From Molanna angustata (lineage: Eukaryota > Arthropoda > Insecta > Trichoptera > Molannidae), in assembly GCA_963576475.1 (NCBI GenBank), contig OY754974.1, forward strand, positions 10,684,904 through 10,748,903: 64,000 nt of DNA, read 5' to 3'. The notes below the pieces were generated by a model. That model saw nothing but the letters and a program-made list of their open reading frames with translations. It was not told the DNA's origin and did no database searches. This document shows positions 9,623-21,078 of the stretch, one piece after another (position 1 is the first letter of the stretch; each line of letters opens with the position of its first letter). The translations under genes and the position numbers were made by a program.

Positions 9623-12520
9623 ATGATATCAATTCTATATCAAAACTGTAGAGGTTTACGTACAAAAATAGATACTTTTTATCATAACATCATATTGAAC
9701 GATACATTTAATTTGTTTGGAATTACCGAAACGTGGCTTTTTAGCACAATTTTAGATGGTGAACTCGCTCCTATTGACCTGTTCGATGTGTTCAGGCGCG
9801 ACAGGTTTGATTGTCAGGATCCCAATTATCAGAGAAATCCCAGAGGAGGTGGAATCATGATAATTACACGCAAGGATCTGGAGGCTTTTAGTCGTGACGA
9901 TTTTGAATGTACCGCAGAATGTCTTTGGGTTACCATTCCGGAATTTAACATTCGCACTAAACAGAATCTCCATGTTGCCTGCGTGTACCTTCCACAAGGT
10001 CAGCATTATCAAGCCGCGGTCAGTTCATTTTTACTTTCTTTAAGTACAGTACATGAACAGAATCCTGATGACATAATATTTGTGATGGGTGATTTCAATA
10101 TGCCTTCCATTACATGGAATTCTAATATTCCATGCAATTACATAACACCTGGGAATCTAAGCAATAATGTTTCTAACACTCAACTTATTGACACTTTATC
10201 GTATACCGGTCTGCATCAATACAATAGTATTACCAACTCTAACAACAAAATTTTAGACTTGATCATTTCGAATGTCGACTGTTCTGTTTTTAGAAACAGC
10301 GCACCTTTGGTCACAGAGGATTCTCATCACCCCGCCTTGCAAATAAATTTACAATTTGAAAATTTACCCTCATTACGCACAACATCGAAAGAAATATTTA
10401 TGTTTAAGAAAGCTAATTATGAACAGATAAATACTCATTTATCTGAAATTAACTGGTCCCATTTATCTACTTGTGATACAATAGATGTAGCAATTGAGAA
10501 ATTCTATCGTACATTACAAAATATAATATTACAGCATGTTCCAAAACAGCTCATTAAGAAAAAACAATTTCCCGTTTGGTATTCACCAGCATTAATTAAA
10601 ATAATATCAGAAAAACGCAAATTGCATAGGAGGTGGAAATTCTACAATAATCCACGTGATTATGAGGAATTCTCACTGCTGCGTGCTCGCCAGAAATCAG
10701 TTCAAGCAGTATGCTTTGCTCGTTACATACACGATATAGAAAACTCTATACAAAACAACAGTAAGAAAATATGGTCGTATGAAAAAAATAAACGTAACTA
10801 CATGAATATACCTAGAACCATTTTTCTCGGAAATGAATCTGCGTCGGGCAGTAGTGAAGTATGCGAGATATTCTCCAAATATTTTAATTCTATATACGAC
10901 AAAAATGTACCTACCACAATAATACAAGACAATGAGGTTCCTTGTGATTCTATTACTCAGCACGGAATAGGTAGTGTTTATATTAATCAAATCGATATGC
11001 TCAAATATCTTCAGAGTTTAGACGTTACTAAGGGGCCCGGAAGTGACAATATCCCCCCACATTTTATACAGAAATGTGCTGTAAATTTAGCTTTACCATT
11101 AACGTTACTTTTCAATAAATCGATGAAAGAGGGAAAATTTCCCAATAAATTTAAAGAAGCATTTATCATCCCCATACACAAAAAAGGAACTAGAAGTAAA
11201 GTCGAAAACTATCGGCCAATATCGATCTTATCAGTATTTAGCAAATTGTTCGAACGTATTATATACGATCATGTGTATACACATATCTTAAAGAACATTC
11301 AAGACCAGCAACACGGATTCTTAAGAAAACGCTCAGTTTTGTCAAATATGATTGTTTTCACGGATTACATCACAGGCAATATGGAGAACGGACATCAGGT
11401 AGATGCTATCTACACTGATTACTCTAAGGCTTTCGATAAAGTCGATCATAAGATTATGTCTCGGAAGCTGAAACTAGTTGGGATACATGGTGATCTATTT
11501 AGATGGTTCGTCTCATATATTGAAAACAGGTCTCAATCAGTTAAAATCGGAGATTCTGTGTCAGAATATATTCTTACCCCTTCTGGTGTACCCCAGGGAT
11601 CGCACCTGGGACCGTTACTTTTTAATATTTATATTCATGACATTACTGGGTGCTTTGCTTACTCTAATTACGTTGCTTATGCTGATGATATGAAAGTATT
11701 CTTGAAAATAATATCACTCGATGATTGCATAAAACTTCAACACGATTTAAACAACCTCTCAGAATATTGCAGACAAAATAGGCTCGACTTAAACGTATCT
11801 AAATGTAATAAGATTTCATTCACCCGTAACAAAAACATTATTCATTTTAATTATACTCTTGAAAATAATTCACTTATCGTAGTTGATCATATTAAAGATT
11901 TAGGTATAATTTTGGACTCCAAATTACTTTTTGATAAACATTTGGACACTATAGTGGGTAAAGCACTTAAATCGCTGGGATACATCCTCCGACTGTGTCG
12001 ACCATTCAAGAATATAAACACATTGCACAAACTTTATTCAGCATATATTCGACCACACTTAGAGTATTGCACCCCGGTGTGGACTCCAAATTATACCACT
12101 TATAAAAGCAGATTAGAATCTGTTCAAAAGAAATATCTCAGGCACATTAATTTCCGACTTCACTTACAATTTCCATCTTATCAGGAGTCGGTTATATTTC
12201 ATAAATTTATCACTCTCGAAAACCGACGCATCTTATATGATCAATTATTACTATATAAAATATTGAACAACTACTTCGATTCTCCTGACATCGTGAAATT
12301 AGTTGAATTACGTGCCCCGGTAAGAATGACAAGAAGACCTGAATTGTTTCATGTCCCAGTATGTAGAACGAACTATCGAAAATTCTCCATTATACCGCGC
12401 ATATGCCGTCAATACAATGAAAATTTTAATGATGTTGATATTTTCCAATTTCGTTTTAATAAATATCGACAAATGATACGAAGTAAACTGATGCCGGTTG
12501 ATTGTGTGGTAAACCAGTGA
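9623..12520 (+). CDS. CR1-like LINE ORF2: endonuclease-reverse transcriptase
   Basis: This is an intact 965-residue frame. The apurinic-like endonuclease occupies about residues 1-235 ([41 protein letters not shown]). Reverse transcriptase follows from about 430 to 720: [44 protein letters not shown] (about 596), [15 protein letters not shown] and the catalytic AYADDMKVF (about 685). The thumb and a long C-terminal region close the protein, and there is no RNase H domain. This enzyme nicks target DNA and copies its own RNA at the nick. The 3' untranslated region ends in an AAAT repeat typical of non-poly(A) LINE tails. The clade assignment is from motif style and is less certain than the function. 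Confidence 0.9.
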   Translation: MISILYQNCRGLRTKIDTFYHNIILNDTFNLFGITETWLFSTILDGELAPIDLFDVFRRDRFDCQDPNYQRNPRGGGIMIITRKDLEAFSRDDFECTAECLWVTIPEFNIRTKQNLHVACVYLPQGQHYQAAVSSFLLSLSTVHEQNPDDIIFVMGDFNMPSITWNSNIPCNYITPGNLSNNVSNTQLIDTLSYTGLHQYNSITNSNNKILDLIISNVDCSVFRNSAPLVTEDSHHPALQINLQFENLPSLRTTSKEIFMFKKANYEQINTHLSEINWSHLSTCDTIDVAIEKFYRTLQNIILQHVPKQLIKKKQFPVWYSPALIKIISEKRKLHRRWKFYNNPRDYEEFSLLRARQKSVQAVCFARYIHDIENSIQNNSKKIWSYEKNKRNYMNIPRTIFLGNESASGSSEVCEIFSKYFNSIYDKNVPTTIIQDNEVPCDSITQHGIGSVYINQIDMLKYLQSLDVTKGPGSDNIPPHFIQKCAVNLALPLTLLFNKSMKEGKFPNKFKEAFIIPIHKKGTRSKVENYRPISILSVFSKLFERIIYDHVYTHILKNIQDQQHGFLRKRSVLSNMIVFTDYITGNMENGHQVDAIYTDYSKAFDKVDHKIMSRKLKLVGIHGDLFRWFVSYIENRSQSVKIGDSVSEYILTPSGVPQGSHLGPLLFNIYIHDITGCFAYSNYVAYADDMKVFLKIISLDDCIKLQHDLNNLSEYCRQNRLDLNVSKCNKISFTRNKNIIHFNYTLENNSLIVVDHIKDLGIILDSKLLFDKHLDTIVGKALKSLGYILRLCRPFKNINTLHKLYSAYIRPHLEYCTPVWTPNYTTYKSRLESVQKKYLRHINFRLHLQFPSYQESVIFHKFITLENRRILYDQLLLYKILNNYFDSPDIVKLVELRAPVRMTRRPELFHVPVCRTNYRKFSIIPRICRQYNENFNDVDIFQFRFNKYRQMIRSKLMPVDCVVNQ

Positions 12521-12795
12521 AGTCACCTTCACAAGACACCTTCATGACCTTCATTTCTTACCTCTTACCCTCCTCCCTACACCTTCATCTCCTATCTAAC
12601 AAAATCCTTTACACACTACCATGATATCTTGTTTGTTTTTTTCACTTTGTTTTATTTAATAACATTTTTTTTTCTGCTTTATTATTTATGTTTATTGATC
12701 ATATTATTTTAATTTTTGGATAGATGTTTTGGCGCAAGTCTTATTTTATTGTTCTGTACCTTCATTATTTTGCTGTCGCTGTTGTCTGTCCCAAA

Positions 12796-12826
<31 letters not shown>

Positions 12827-12832
12827 ATTAAT
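12521..12832 (+). other. 3' untranslated region and (AAAT)n tail of the CR1-like LINE
   Basis: The first 80 bp carry C- and T-rich repeats (CTTCACAAGACACCTTCATG-like). The end CTGTCCC is followed by about nine AAAT units at 12793-12830. A short tandem repeat at the 3' end, instead of poly(A), fits the CR1 group. I could not find a target duplication. Confidence 0.6.
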
Positions 12833-12837
12833 GTACC

Positions 12838-13100
12838 TAGGTACCATTACACTATTTATGGCATCGCGTTGTTTTCCTTTACGTCTACGTTGGCACGGAC
12901 ACGTTTTTAGAATGGAGGATAGCCGGGTCCCAAAGAAAGTATTGGACACCTGTCCTGAAGGAAGAAGAAGCAGAGGGAGACCTAGGATAAGATGGCTGGA
13001 CGACATCGAGGGCGATATAAGAGCGATCGGACAGACAAATTGGAGGAGACTTGCTATCGACAAGGCGGGATGGAGGCTCCATACTATCCTATCTTGACAT
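12838..13100 (+). pseudogene. RTE-like LINE C-terminal fragment
   Basis: An 88-residue open frame contains [40 protein letters not shown] and [14 protein letters not shown], the usual C-terminus of RTE-type proteins. The reverse transcriptase core is missing. Its 3' part (CCATACTATCCTATCTTGAC) runs straight into the 3' end of a Helitron-type element. Confidence 0.75.
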
Positions 13101-13153
13101 ACATACTTACTATCGCTATCGATAGTTGGATCTCATGTGTTACATGCAACTAG
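13075..13153 (+). mobile_element. Helentron-associated element, 3' end only (copy C)
   Basis: The last bases match copies A, B and D: the subterminal ATCGATAGTTGGA (one change from the others), the CATGT/ACATG hairpin and terminal CTAG-T. Everything upstream of the shared CTATCCTATCTTGACATACA segment is RTE-like sequence in place of the normal body. Confidence 0.65.
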
Positions 13154-13934
13154 TAAAAATAAAAGAACTGATTTTACAACGCTACTCTAGGACAGGCATA
13201 GCCTAATAGAGTAGCCTAAACCACAAATTAAAATTAATATATATGTACACTAATGACATAAACTTTAACTTTAACTTAATTATAGTAAGTACTATACATT
13301 TTATTTACTACTTTATCAAGTTATATATTTTATTTTTATTAAGATGTTTATTTTTTAATAAAAGGTAATACATATTTATTTTCCCGCCAAACTGCAAAGC
13401 AGTTTTTTGGCAGAGCAGATTCTCTCTTTCACATAATATTATAAATTTCACATATAATTATTTCATTATAAACTTATCTCAAATATTAAAGAAACGGAAA
13501 CTAAACAAAAATTTGAAAGAAAAAAAAATGAAATAAACCTTACACATAATATACATTAGATATACCTATAATTAATCAACAATAATAATTCAAAGTCTAA
13601 CGAACGCTTGAATTCAGATACAGATGTTTCAGTATATTTTTTATTGTTACTATTTTCGTTTCGTCAGACTTTAAAATATTTCTTATCCTAATCGGCAACG
13701 CGTTAATAATATGCGGTACAAGATGTTTCCTGGTACGATCTCATCTCCATACACGTTGTTTGTCTTAGGTACCTGCAGGGCACGCTCCATCGCCAGCCAG
13801 CCAGCCAGCCAGCCAGCTCCCATATATGTGACTTATTTCTGTTTTAAAAGATTCATTTGTATATTCTTCCAAAATGATGCACTGTTTTACTTTATTTTGT
13901 ATTGGGAGTATTTTACATATTTCAAATAATTTTT
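13154..13934 (-). other. probable 3' untranslated part of a minus-strand LINE, with a (CAGC)n run
   Basis: This AT-rich sequence lies downstream of the next LINE fragment when read on the minus strand. A short CCAG/CAGC repeat occupies about 13792-13818. No gene was recognised. Confidence 0.4.
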
Positions 13935-14475
13935 CATATTAGCTATTACATGATGATTTTTTTGTATTATTGTCCACCAACATTTTCAAGAAATTAATTT
14001 GAATTTGTTTAATTTTATTGGTGTGTGTTGGGTAGATTAAGCCGTAACATGTTAACGCGTAGCTGACAATCGAGTCGACCATAGCATAGTACATAGAATA
14101 CAGTATGGTCCGAGAAACGCTACCCTTTAACATATAAAAATTACACAGTATTGAATTTAATTTTGTACAAATGAGTTCTACGTGTTTACTCCAATTAAAT
14201 GTATTATTAATCTGTAATCCTAGGTTGGTATATTGGTCAACTTTTTCAATTTCTGTACATGCACAATCAATATAATTTTTATTCATGCATTCATAGGTAT
14301 GTCCAACAATTTTGAATGCTTCATTTTTTTGTTTTGAATGAGCTGACCGTATGTATACATATTTAGTTTTCTTCACATTTACAATAATTCCGTTATCATG
14401 GGCCCATTTAAATATGTTATTTAGGTCATGTTGGATGTTTTTTCGATTTATTGTAAAGTCTGATTTTTTTTAAAG
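13935..14475 (-). pseudogene. LINE reverse transcriptase, C-terminal fragment
   Basis: On the minus strand the frame carries HDLNNIFKWAHDNGIIVNVK, followed by KTKYVYIRSA, VDQYTNLGLQINNTFNWSKH and YYAMVDSIVSYALTCYGLIY. This is the thumb region that follows the YADD motif in CR1/Jockey-group enzymes. The catalytic core is absent, so this is a truncated copy. Confidence 0.7.
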
Positions 14476-15319
14476 TGCCAATTCTATACATAAACAAAAA
14501 AAATGCATAGTATTTACGCATGTTACTGTATAAGTAGAATCGTGGTTGCTGATTGGTTTACACCATTTGGTGTCCTTAACAACAAACATCAACAAACCCG
14601 ACAGTACGTATTTATCTCTCGAAGTGTGCGCACGTTTGATTTTTTATGGTGACCATGTGTTCTAAATTAGGAATTGTTTTCATTGATGATTTTTTATTTC
14701 TAACTTATGTATTTAATTTTTAGTTTAATATCGATATATAATAATTATTATAAACATGTGTTATCGCCGTCTTAGTATAGAATAAGTGTCCATTATTTAT
14801 TTGTATTAGTTACATAGTTATATTATTTATGTGTGTGTGTTTGCATCAATGAACTATTATGTAAATCTTTTGTATAATATAATTTATTATTTTGTAAAAA
14901 AAATATAAAACTGTTTATTATTATAAGGATTAATTACTTCATAATGTATTATTTTTATATTCCTAATAAAAAGTATCAAATAAATATTTTGTTTAAATAT
15001 TATTTTCCCAGGAGATGCCCATTAACATTTGCAGAAAATACCTAATAACGTAGACCCATTAAAACCGCATGTAGATTTGAAGGTTTTGAAGAAATATGCA
15101 TGTGCAAGTTACAACCGTTTTATATCATGAAATGATAAAAAAAATCCCATAATATTTTTTTTCTTTTACACCATGGTCACCCTATGAGCTTTGACACTTT
15201 TAAAAAAAATCATACTTTACCTATGTACATAAGATATTATTATATTTGTAAAAAAGGATTTTTAATAAATAAATAAATAAAAATGTTCATATTTAGATAC
15301 TTATAAGAGACATAGTTAA
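14476..15319. other. AT-rich stretch, nothing recognised
   Basis: There is no open frame of note and no repeat shared with the rest of the window, apart from homopolymers and short AATA runs. Confidence 0.5.
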
Positions 15320-15409
15320 CAGAATTTCGCAGTATCCTGCCCCACTCCATAGGGTAGTAAGGGTAGGAGTAGCTGCACATCGGACAATAACAAGGACTGC
15401 GAAATTCTG
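15320..15409. mobile_element. 90-bp MITE flanked by TTAA
   Basis: Near-perfect 14-bp terminal inverted repeats (CAGAATTTCGCAGT) close an element of only 90 bp, with TTAA on both sides (15316-15319 and 15410-15413). TTAA duplications are characteristic of piggyBac and Kolobok transposases. The ends do not start with CCC, which makes piggyBac less likely. It has no coding capacity. Confidence 0.75.
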
Positions 15410-15894
15410 TTAATACTCATAAGAAATAAAAAAGTAATAATTAAAAATTGTGATGAAAGAGAGAGATTTTAGTATTGGCAACATCGCTACTCATTCGTTT
15501 AACATTACTGCCAGAAACATAAGTTTCTACTAAGGGACGGGTCGAGAGACTTAAAAGAACAAGGTTCTTCTGTTTCTAAAGTTTATCTGCTTTTAATTTT
15601 GACCTTTCTTATTAAATACTTCCCATGAAGGTAAATAATAAATTCACTTCTTGAGACGACAACAAGGAGTTCCAATTTCCGTGTTATTAATTTTAACTGA
15701 GTGAATGTACCTACCTATGTATTCACATTAAAAGCGAGGAATTAATTAAATTTTCACTTTACAGCACTTTGAGTAAATAAAAAAAAACATGACACGACGT
15801 TTGATAAGTTTTTCATTTAAATAGATATGAAGAAAAAATCTTCAAACATTTTTTTACAAATTAATTTTCATCTTGTCAAACGGCTCCTATCGTC
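15410..15894. other. unique-looking AT-rich stretch
   Basis: No repeat or reading frame is supported here. Confidence 0.5.
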
Positions 15895-15965
15895 GGCCTC
15901 CGTGGCTCAGTTGGTTAAATATCTGACTGATCCGATCCAAAGAATCGATTCCCGTTGGAGAAGCA
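15895..15965 (+). mobile_element. degenerate tRNA-like SINE head
   Basis: GGCCTCCGTGGCTCAGTTGG resembles a tRNA A-box region and AATCGATTCCCGTTGGAG a degenerate B-box/T-arm. The D-arm to T-arm spacing is roughly right, but the acceptor and anticodon stems do not pair. It differs from the Thr-like SINE family elsewhere in the window. I read it as the head of another SINE, not a tRNA gene. Confidence 0.5.
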
Positions 15966-16114
15966 GTATTTTTGTTTATAGTCTGTATTTCGAGAATGTG
16001 ACAACTTGTTATTGGGTGCGTGTTAAATAAATATTTGACATAGTTCCTAATACATAGTTACCTACCCGAAAAGCGATGTAAAATAAAATATATAAATAGA
16101 CAAATATATACAAA

Positions 16115-16480
16115 CATACATACCATCACTCCATGTCCCTTACGGGGTCAGCAGAAAGAACCGAGGGCCATACTCCATTTTTTTGCACACAGTCTTGGCT
16201 TCCTTTACATCCATGCATCGTCTCTCACTCGTCGTAGCTCGTCCATTGTTCAAGCTTCTTATGTTTCATTTATTTTCTGGGGTGGCCCCTGCTATTCACT
16301 CCATCTCTTTCACCCATGTTTATTTTTTGTTCAGTCGTTCATTCTTCTTTATCTTGCATTCTCTTTTTATATCCTCATTTATATTTTATCATAATATATA
16401 TTGTTCAATTGCATAGTGTTCTATGTGATCTCATTTCTACAGCATTTATTCTACTTGCAAGCGTCTTTTGCCAAGTCCAC
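16115..16480 (-). pseudogene. RTE-like LINE C-terminal fragment with CATA-repeat tail
   Basis: It begins with the same tail arrangement (CATACATACCATCACTCCAT) as the copies at 36.5 and 54.5 kb and has the same order of blocks, but it is more diverged, with stops and frameshifts. On the minus strand the blocks correspond to the FGH-RM-region and the final RRCM/LSA-type tail. Confidence 0.6.
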
Positions 16481-16660
16481 GATTCACTCGCATAGTCAAA
16501 GAAGGCACTTCATTCATAATCCAGATGCTGCATTCTCACCATGAAGTATTTCCTTCACTGTGGTCTTTGAAACACTAATACATGTTTTTGTCGCGTTCAC
16601 CAAATTTTTTCGAAATACCGAAATGCATAATCGAATTTCACAAGCTATATGTTTGTCTAT

Positions 16661-17375
16661 ACTGGTTGCATGTAACACATGAGATCCAACTGTCGATGGC
16701 AATAGTATGCATAATTGAAGAATACGTATAAACAAATTTTAAGATATTTTTTTCTGTATATAACATGTTGGTATATATGTCAGGATAGGATAGTATGGAG
16801 GTCAGTCAGAATATGTAAGCAGCATGATGGTATGTATGTATGTATGTATGTTTGGAGATTAAATATCAAAATATAAACTCTTCTTAGATATTGTGTATAG
16901 GCTACTGCCATACAAATTGTATGAAGCAATGTCGTCAATTTAAAAAAAATGAGATGTAATGCTACTATGTTGATATTTTTTATAGCAAACTCATAATTTT
17001 CTCATAAAAAATGTTATTCTTAACAAAAAATGTTTAAGAAACTCTGGAATTTTTTTGAAAAAACTTATTTGAGATTTGGTATTTATCTATATTTATACCA
17101 ATTTTCAGTTTTCTTGCTTTTATGGTTTCTGAGATAAATGGAAAAAATCAAGTAAAAATTCAAAAACAGACACACTAAATGTTCTACTCTGAAATCTGAG
17201 TAAATCCGTATGTCGAACATATATGTTGCGAAGCCTCTAAGTTCGTGTTTTTTTTACTTCAAAGTTGGGAAAACCGTAAAAATATAGACCCTGCATACAA
17301 TATCGCGTATCCTGGGTTGAAACATTGTCGATATGTTAGGAGAACAAAGTTCTCTTGAACAAATCGACAGTTGGA
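16661..17375 (-). mobile_element. Helentron-associated element, minus-strand copy
   Basis: Read on the minus strand it starts TCCAACTGTCGATTTGTTC at 17375 and ends with ATCGACAGTTGGA, the CATGT/ACATG hairpin and CCAGT (one change from CTAGT). The middle has lost the TG tract. The sequence between the CAGAAACC and CCAGAGTTTC blocks aligns with copy A. Confidence 0.6.
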
Positions 17376-17809
17376 CTAAGGCCTGTCGGAAATTTATAAA
17401 CAGACTGAGTATTTCCATAGAAAACTCCCTGCGTTTTTCAAAAATTCGCTGAAAGTGAGAATACTTGGTCAGTAGTACTTCGCCCCTTTAAGAATCCACA
17501 TTGAAAATCAACCATGGATTCTTCAGTATATTATGGAGTTATTCCCACCAAAAGTATGTTCGATAGTATATTGTAGCAGATTGGTAGAAGTGATTTTCTA
17601 CCACAATTACAACATTCTTCTTAGCACCCCTATTTCACACCCTTTTATTTAACTTCACAATCAATTTCGCGACAAGTTAGAGCTCTGAAACTTTCAGAAT
17701 TTGTGTATTCCCGATGACAATGATAACTCATTTGATATAATATATTTGATAGAATTGGACAATTTTGTATTTCTGAACTTAAATTGTTACTGTTTTACAT
17801 GTTGTTTAG
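17376..17809. other. unclassified stretch
   Basis: No repeat or protein match is evident. The short frame at 17701 only reads into the neighbouring SINE. Confidence 0.4.
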
Positions 17810-17945
17810 ATGGGTCGATGGCAGATCGGTTAGCGCATTGGGTTAGTAATCCAGTGGTAGCGAGTCCGATTCCTGCCTCGACCGATTTCGTTCACCTATA
17901 GCACAAATATTTATGCTTATTTTAGGGAATGTTGGAAAATATAGG
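17810..17945 (+). mobile_element. tRNA-derived SINE, 3'-truncated copy
   Basis: It has the same head as copy 1 (GGGTCGATGGCAGATCGGTT, then AGTCCGATTCCTGCCTCGAC) but loses the body after AGGGAATGTTGG. Confidence 0.75.
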
Positions 17946-17949
17946 GAAT

Positions 17950-18383
17950 GTAGGATAGGATAGAAGAAGTGGATAAGTTCACGTATTTCGGTAGCATTCT
18001 CACTAACGCCAATGAGATGATCAGAGTGGCACAAGAGCAGCAACGGCACTGGGAATATTCCTTTCTCCAATGTCCATATCATGAAGTGTAAGACCCGGGT
18101 CTATTATAGCTTATGTTAACCGGTAATCCTGTATGATTACGAGTTCTGATACATGACACTCAAGTACCAACAAAGGTTGCTGACAATCGAAAACAGGATA
18201 CCTGGAGACCTAGAAGCAATGAGATAATTCACGCAATGTCAAGGCAATTAGTGAGATCAGGTCTAGAAAATTAGTCTGGATTGAACATGACGCCAGATCG
18301 GGAGAAGAAAGAGCCATATAGCGCATCTTGCAAATAACCCCATGGGCAAGAGACCAATTGATGAACCATGTCACCCGAGATCT
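17950..18383 (+). pseudogene. RTE-like LINE fragment
   Basis: The plus strand reads IEEVDKFTYFGSILTNANE, a YLGS-type block after the reverse transcriptase core. Further on it gives SRKLVWIEHDARSGEERAI, which corresponds to the W-GH-R block near the C-terminus. Several frame changes separate them, so the copy is dead. Confidence 0.6.
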
Positions 18384-18754
18384 GGGGGGCAAGTCTGGTT
18401 CAACCGGCGAAATCAAAACCCCAGTGATTACCCATATCATGGATATATTAGATGGGTCGGTAACAGAGCGGTTAGCGCGCTGGGCTAGTAATCCAGTGGT
18501 TGCGAGTTCGAATCCTGCCTCGACCGATTTCGTTCACCTAAGCACAAGCATTAATTTGCTTATTTTAGGGAACGTAGGAAGATGTATATGTACTTGTTTA
18601 ACAAGGACATATTCATTTTTTTTTTTTTTTAAAAATTATCGTATGGAGTTCTATGACATCTAAATATATTGTAGAACTCCATATAAAAATTATATCCATG
18701 ATATGGGTAATCACGGGAGTTTTGATTTCGCCGATTGAACCAGACTTGCCCCCC
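18384..18754. mobile_element. palindromic (long inverted repeat) element with a SINE inserted
   Basis: Arms of about 63 bp (18384-18446 and 18691-18754) are reverse complements with only a few differences. Inside them a second, shorter hairpin is formed by TATGGAGTTCTA and TAGAACTCCATA (about 18635-18682). The left side is interrupted by a tRNA-derived SINE. With the SINE disregarded, the element is a near-continuous palindrome of some 190 bp, resembling foldback MITEs. No coding sequence is present. Confidence 0.65.
18452..18630 (+). mobile_element. tRNA-derived SINE, full-length copy
   Basis: This copy has the full head (A-box-like AACAGAGCGGTTAGCGCGC, B-box GAGTTCGAATCCTGCCTCG) with a well-paired anticodon stem around CTAGTAA. 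The standard body follows, ending GACATATTCA plus about 14 T. It is inserted in the left arm region of a palindromic element. Confidence 0.85.
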
Positions 18755-18769
18755 TGATTTTGGTGGCTG

Positions 18770-18985
18770 GGGGTCCCCTGCTGCTGACAGGAAGGCTTGG
18801 AAATCATTGTTAAGGAGGCCAAAGCTCTACCGGATTTGTACGGCTATCAGAAGTACCTAATTAAGTTTAATGGATTAATAACATAGAATTTGTGAGTTCG
18901 AATCTCGCTTCGACCAATTCCATTCTTCTATGGCACAAGCATTTATCATCATACAAGGACATATTAAAATCTTTTAAAAAAATAA
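18770..18985 (+). pseudogene. LINE C-terminal scrap followed by a SINE remnant
   Basis: The plus strand gives ADRKAWKSLLRRPKLYRICT, a LINE C-terminal-like tail, at about 18785-18850. At 18893-18985 a B-box-like GAGTTCGAATCTCGCTTCGA and a decayed SINE body (AAGGACATATTAAAATC) follow. Confidence 0.45.
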
Positions 18986-19582
18986 AACAATATTTTTTTA
19001 ATAAATTGAATCATATTAAAGAATGATCAAAAATTGTCTTCCTAAACTTTCAGATTTTATTACTTATATGTATGAATGATTTTCATTTGTATTTACATAA
19101 CCTTATTTGTTTGTTTGTAAATCATTTTGTTTATAAGCTGAACTGCTAAACATATTGGTTTTATCGTTGTTTTGGGTTTCAAATAAGCTTGTTGATTTAT
19201 TTTGAATAAGTTATTTATAAAACACCATTTATAACTTAACACTATCTCGTTTTATATTATTTCTACCTTCATAATATTGTTTTCTGGTATAATAATTTTA
19301 GAAAATGTTATTCTCAACTTTTTGAAGGGAAACATACTCGGATCACATAAACAAACAAATAAATGTACTTATAATTTTCATATCATATTTCCATCTCATG
19401 TTCCTAAATATATTTTTTGTTGGAAAATACTTTAATACAAATCGAAAAATTCCGATATCAAATCCGATAACTTTTCAATTAAATAAAAAAACATTTGTAT
19501 TGTTTTTACCAAAGTCTCTGATAAAAACAATAATTATTGTTTTGTTTTGTTTTCCGATTTTAAACCAGAATACTTTTTTATC
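18986..19582. other. AT-rich stretch, nothing recognised
   Basis: No repeat shared with the window and no supported reading frame. Confidence 0.5.
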
Positions 19583-19584
19583 TA

Positions 19585-20374
19585 CGAGGGTTGTCCGTAA
19601 AATAAGTTTCCCTGTATGCCACGGGCACGAGGATTGCTGATACGTGCGATCCGGTGACACTGGATCGTAGCTTGGTCTTACCGCTCCACATCCCCACCCA
19701 ACCGAACTCGCTGCGACGCTCAGGGTCAGTTTGGCAGCCGTAAAGAATGGAGTTCCCAATCGCATCGCCCGCGATGTGTGAAGTATGCTCCATGATTCGT
19801 TTTTTGTGTGCCAAAAGCGTGTTGAAGCGGCCACCACATTTCTCTGAGACTACGAAGTCGGCGGTGAGGAGCTCTTGGACTCCATAGTCACTGGGGACAA
19901 GACTTGGGCCCACTACCTTAACGGGCCATAAAAAATAAGACGAAGGGCATGCTGACGACTGGAATCCATTTTCACCAGGAAAACGCTCGTCCGCATACAG
20001 CCTGCGTTACCACCGCACATTTTGAGAAATTCGGATGAGAGATCGTCCTACACCCACCATACAGTCCGGAATTGGCCCCGAGTGACTACCATCTCTATAT
20101 TTTGATGAAACACCTCGGTAGAACGCATTTTGCAAACAAAGAGGAGCTGAAAGAAAAGGTTCTGAGCTACCTTCACGGCTTGGCGGGAGACTTCTATGAC
20201 CAGAGAACAAAAAAAAGGTGGTGACCCGGATGAAAAAGTGTATCAAAGTCAACGGGGACTTTTTATAAAAATAGCTGAAAGTCAAAGCTTTCCAATGATG
20301 TATTGCTCGTTGTAAATTAAAATGGTTTTCATTGTGAAAAAAAATAGGGAAACTTATTTTACGGACAACCTACG
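19585..20374 (+). mobile_element. internally deleted mariner element
   Basis: Terminal inverted repeats of about 29 bp (GGTTGTCCGTAAAATAAGTT in the core) bound a 790-bp element with TA on each side. Autonomous mariners are about 1.3 kb. Inside, the plus strand preserves broken transposase blocks in shifting frames: IVTGDKTWAHY (first catalytic aspartate region), NARPHTACVTTAHFEKFGWE and HPPYSPELAPSDYHLYIL with the final catalytic-triad region, then TRMKKCIKVNGDF near the end. The N-terminal DNA-binding part is mostly gone and the frames are disrupted, so it is non-autonomous. The 111- and 120-residue minus-strand frames here are shadows. Confidence 0.85.
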
Positions 20375-20639
20375 TATTTTCACAATATTTTTTCATTCTC
20401 TGAACATGTCCAGGTCATCTCAGTCTACTCAGTCTAATATAAATAGATATCCTGGGAGATTTTTAGATATTGGTGGTTATTCTGAAAATTCTATGATTGT
20501 ATTTAAATTAATCCAATAACAATAACTGTAATTGTTTGCCAAATCAATTGTCATCCAATAGTACACCTGTAATGACGATTGCCGCCATTTTGTATTGTTA
20601 TAATGTCAAAATTCAATCGTTGTTCATCGTTTCACAATC
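20375..20639. other. unclassified stretch after the mariner element
   Basis: Nothing recognisable was found in this short AT-rich interval. Confidence 0.4.
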
Positions 20640-20795
20640 ACCACCATTATACAGCTCATTGTTGTGTCGTATTTTTCCAGGATTCGCCATCATTCACGGG
20701 ACCCAAGTTCCTACTTAGCACTCTTCTCTCGAAGGCATATATCATTTCTGCGGATTTAATTTGGATATTTTGTATAGCACCGATTTCCTGAATAT
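20640..20795 (-). pseudogene. RTE-like LINE fragment
   Basis: The minus strand reads MIYAFERRVLSRNLGPVNDGESW, a block typical of the region after the reverse transcriptase thumb. It is cut off on both sides. Confidence 0.6.
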
Positions 20796-20869
20796 CTTTC
20801 CTAAAGGGCGCTGAAAATTGATTAAGATGTATATCATATTGGCTCTGGTAAGATTTGCGAAAAAGGTGA

Positions 20870-21078
20870 GTTTTGATATTTTATTCTGAACGAAGATACA
20901 TTCCCGGTCTGTCCGAAGGTTTGTGGGAGCTTATTCCATGCATTTGGTCCTGTCACACCAAACGCACAAACGTCAATGTCCAAGTTTCGCAGCCATATAC
21001 TACCACTGTTCTAATTATTGTTTTGTACAGGGTAATATTAATTTTTCTAAGGACACTTCTGTACATTAGCACCGGGAG
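20870..21078 (-). pseudogene. LINE fragment, downstream half, split by the Mutator-like insertion
   Basis: On the minus strand the sequence next to the insertion reads LYKTIIRTVVVYGCETWTLT, the usual RTE block. It follows directly on the block encoded at 23428-23570 once the 2.3-kb insertion is ignored. Further down (20870-20960) a WNKLP-type LINE tail is joined in another frame. The direct repeat CACCGGGAG at 21070-21078 is the left target duplication. Confidence 0.7.

Noticed and set aside
19475..19913. Minus-strand 111- and 120-codon frames
   Set aside because: Shadows of the plus-strand mariner transposase remnants and TIR.
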